Shown one piece after another: positions 63,992 to 64,000 of a stretch of 64,000 nucleotides of DNA (position 1 is the stretch's first letter; every line of letters starts with the position of its first letter). This DNA is from Acetobacteraceae bacterium B3987 (lineage in GTDB: Bacteria; Pseudomonadota; Alphaproteobacteria; Acetobacterales; Acetobacteraceae). The stretch spans positions 610 to 64,609 of the forward strand of contig JAFNMF010000001.1 of the NCBI GenBank assembly GCA_026537415.1. The letters are read 5' to 3'. Position numbers and translations under genes: made by a program. The notes beneath the pieces were generated by a model that was given only the letters and a program-made list of their open reading frames with translations, searched no databases and had not been told where the DNA came from.

Positions 63992-64000
63992 ATGCGGATA
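63992..64000 (+). CDS. Start of the next gene in the pentose-phosphate operon (partial)
   Basis: ATG 63992 follows GGAG and opens a frame running off the window (MRI...). In Gluconobacter the genes after gnd encode further pentose-phosphate enzymes, so a related gene is expected, but nothing in these nine bases identifies it. Confidence 0.4.

Overview
The window looks like a chromosomal segment from an acetic acid bacterium (Acetobacteraceae, Alphaproteobacteria). The assignment is inferred from gene content: a transaldolase/phosphoglucose isomerase fusion followed by a short 6-phosphogluconate dehydrogenase (the Gluconobacter-type arrangement), a CtrA-family regulator, an ATP12-type F1 assembly chaperone, an IspDF fusion, metZ behind a SAM-II-like riboswitch, System I cytochrome c maturation genes and a type II NADH dehydrogenase. 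Coding DNA is moderately GC-rich, genes are tightly packed, and almost everything is housekeeping. I saw no rRNA, CRISPR array, insertion sequence or prophage. One tRNA gene (tRNA-Gly, CCC) is present.

Layout. 1-151 is the 3' end of an outer-membrane beta-barrel gene. 264-3427 (minus) holds fumC and an NAD malic enzyme. 3509-8905 (minus) is a ccmCDEFGHI cluster without ccmA/ccmB, ending in a zinc-ribbon membrane protein. 9134-12887 (plus) has an EVE-domain protein, an EcsC-like protein, aat, a secreted protein and bcp, with one small minus-strand membrane protein. 13029-22118 (plus) has two large AsmA/YhdP-like envelope proteins around rarA and an RluA-type pseudouridine synthase, then the ATP12 chaperone. 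22189-25295 (minus) has ispDF, apaG and metZ; metZ has a readable promoter and riboswitch. The tRNA gene is divergent from metZ.

25704-32376 (minus) is the most accessory-looking stretch: an NCS1 permease, a TonB-dependent receptor and a homocysteine S-methyltransferase, then across an AT-rich gap a secreted protein and a 2-oxoglutarate/Fe(II) dioxygenase. 32569-36256 (minus) has ndh, argJ and a parvulin-type isomerase. 36552-42266 (plus) has secA, yebC and ruvCAB. 42301-48165 (plus) is the complete Tol-Pal region ybgC-tolQ-tolR-tolA-tolB-pal-cpoB, with hairpins between tolB and pal and a strong terminator after pal. tilS, ftsH and glmM follow.

53134-57668 (minus) has a CtrA-family response regulator whose phosphoacceptor aspartate is a glutamate (E51), an AT-rich 483-bp gap, a small unknown protein, an M29 aminopeptidase, hisC and an ankyrin-repeat protein. 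58017-64000 (plus) is the pentose-phosphate operon tkt, tal-pgi, gnd, with the start of a further gene at the window edge.

The most unusual observations are the degenerate CtrA receiver domain, the methionine/methyl-flavoured uptake module at 25704-32376, an apparently internally shortened FtsH protease domain, and the structured tolB-pal spacer. Functions come from recognising families by eye; no database search was run.
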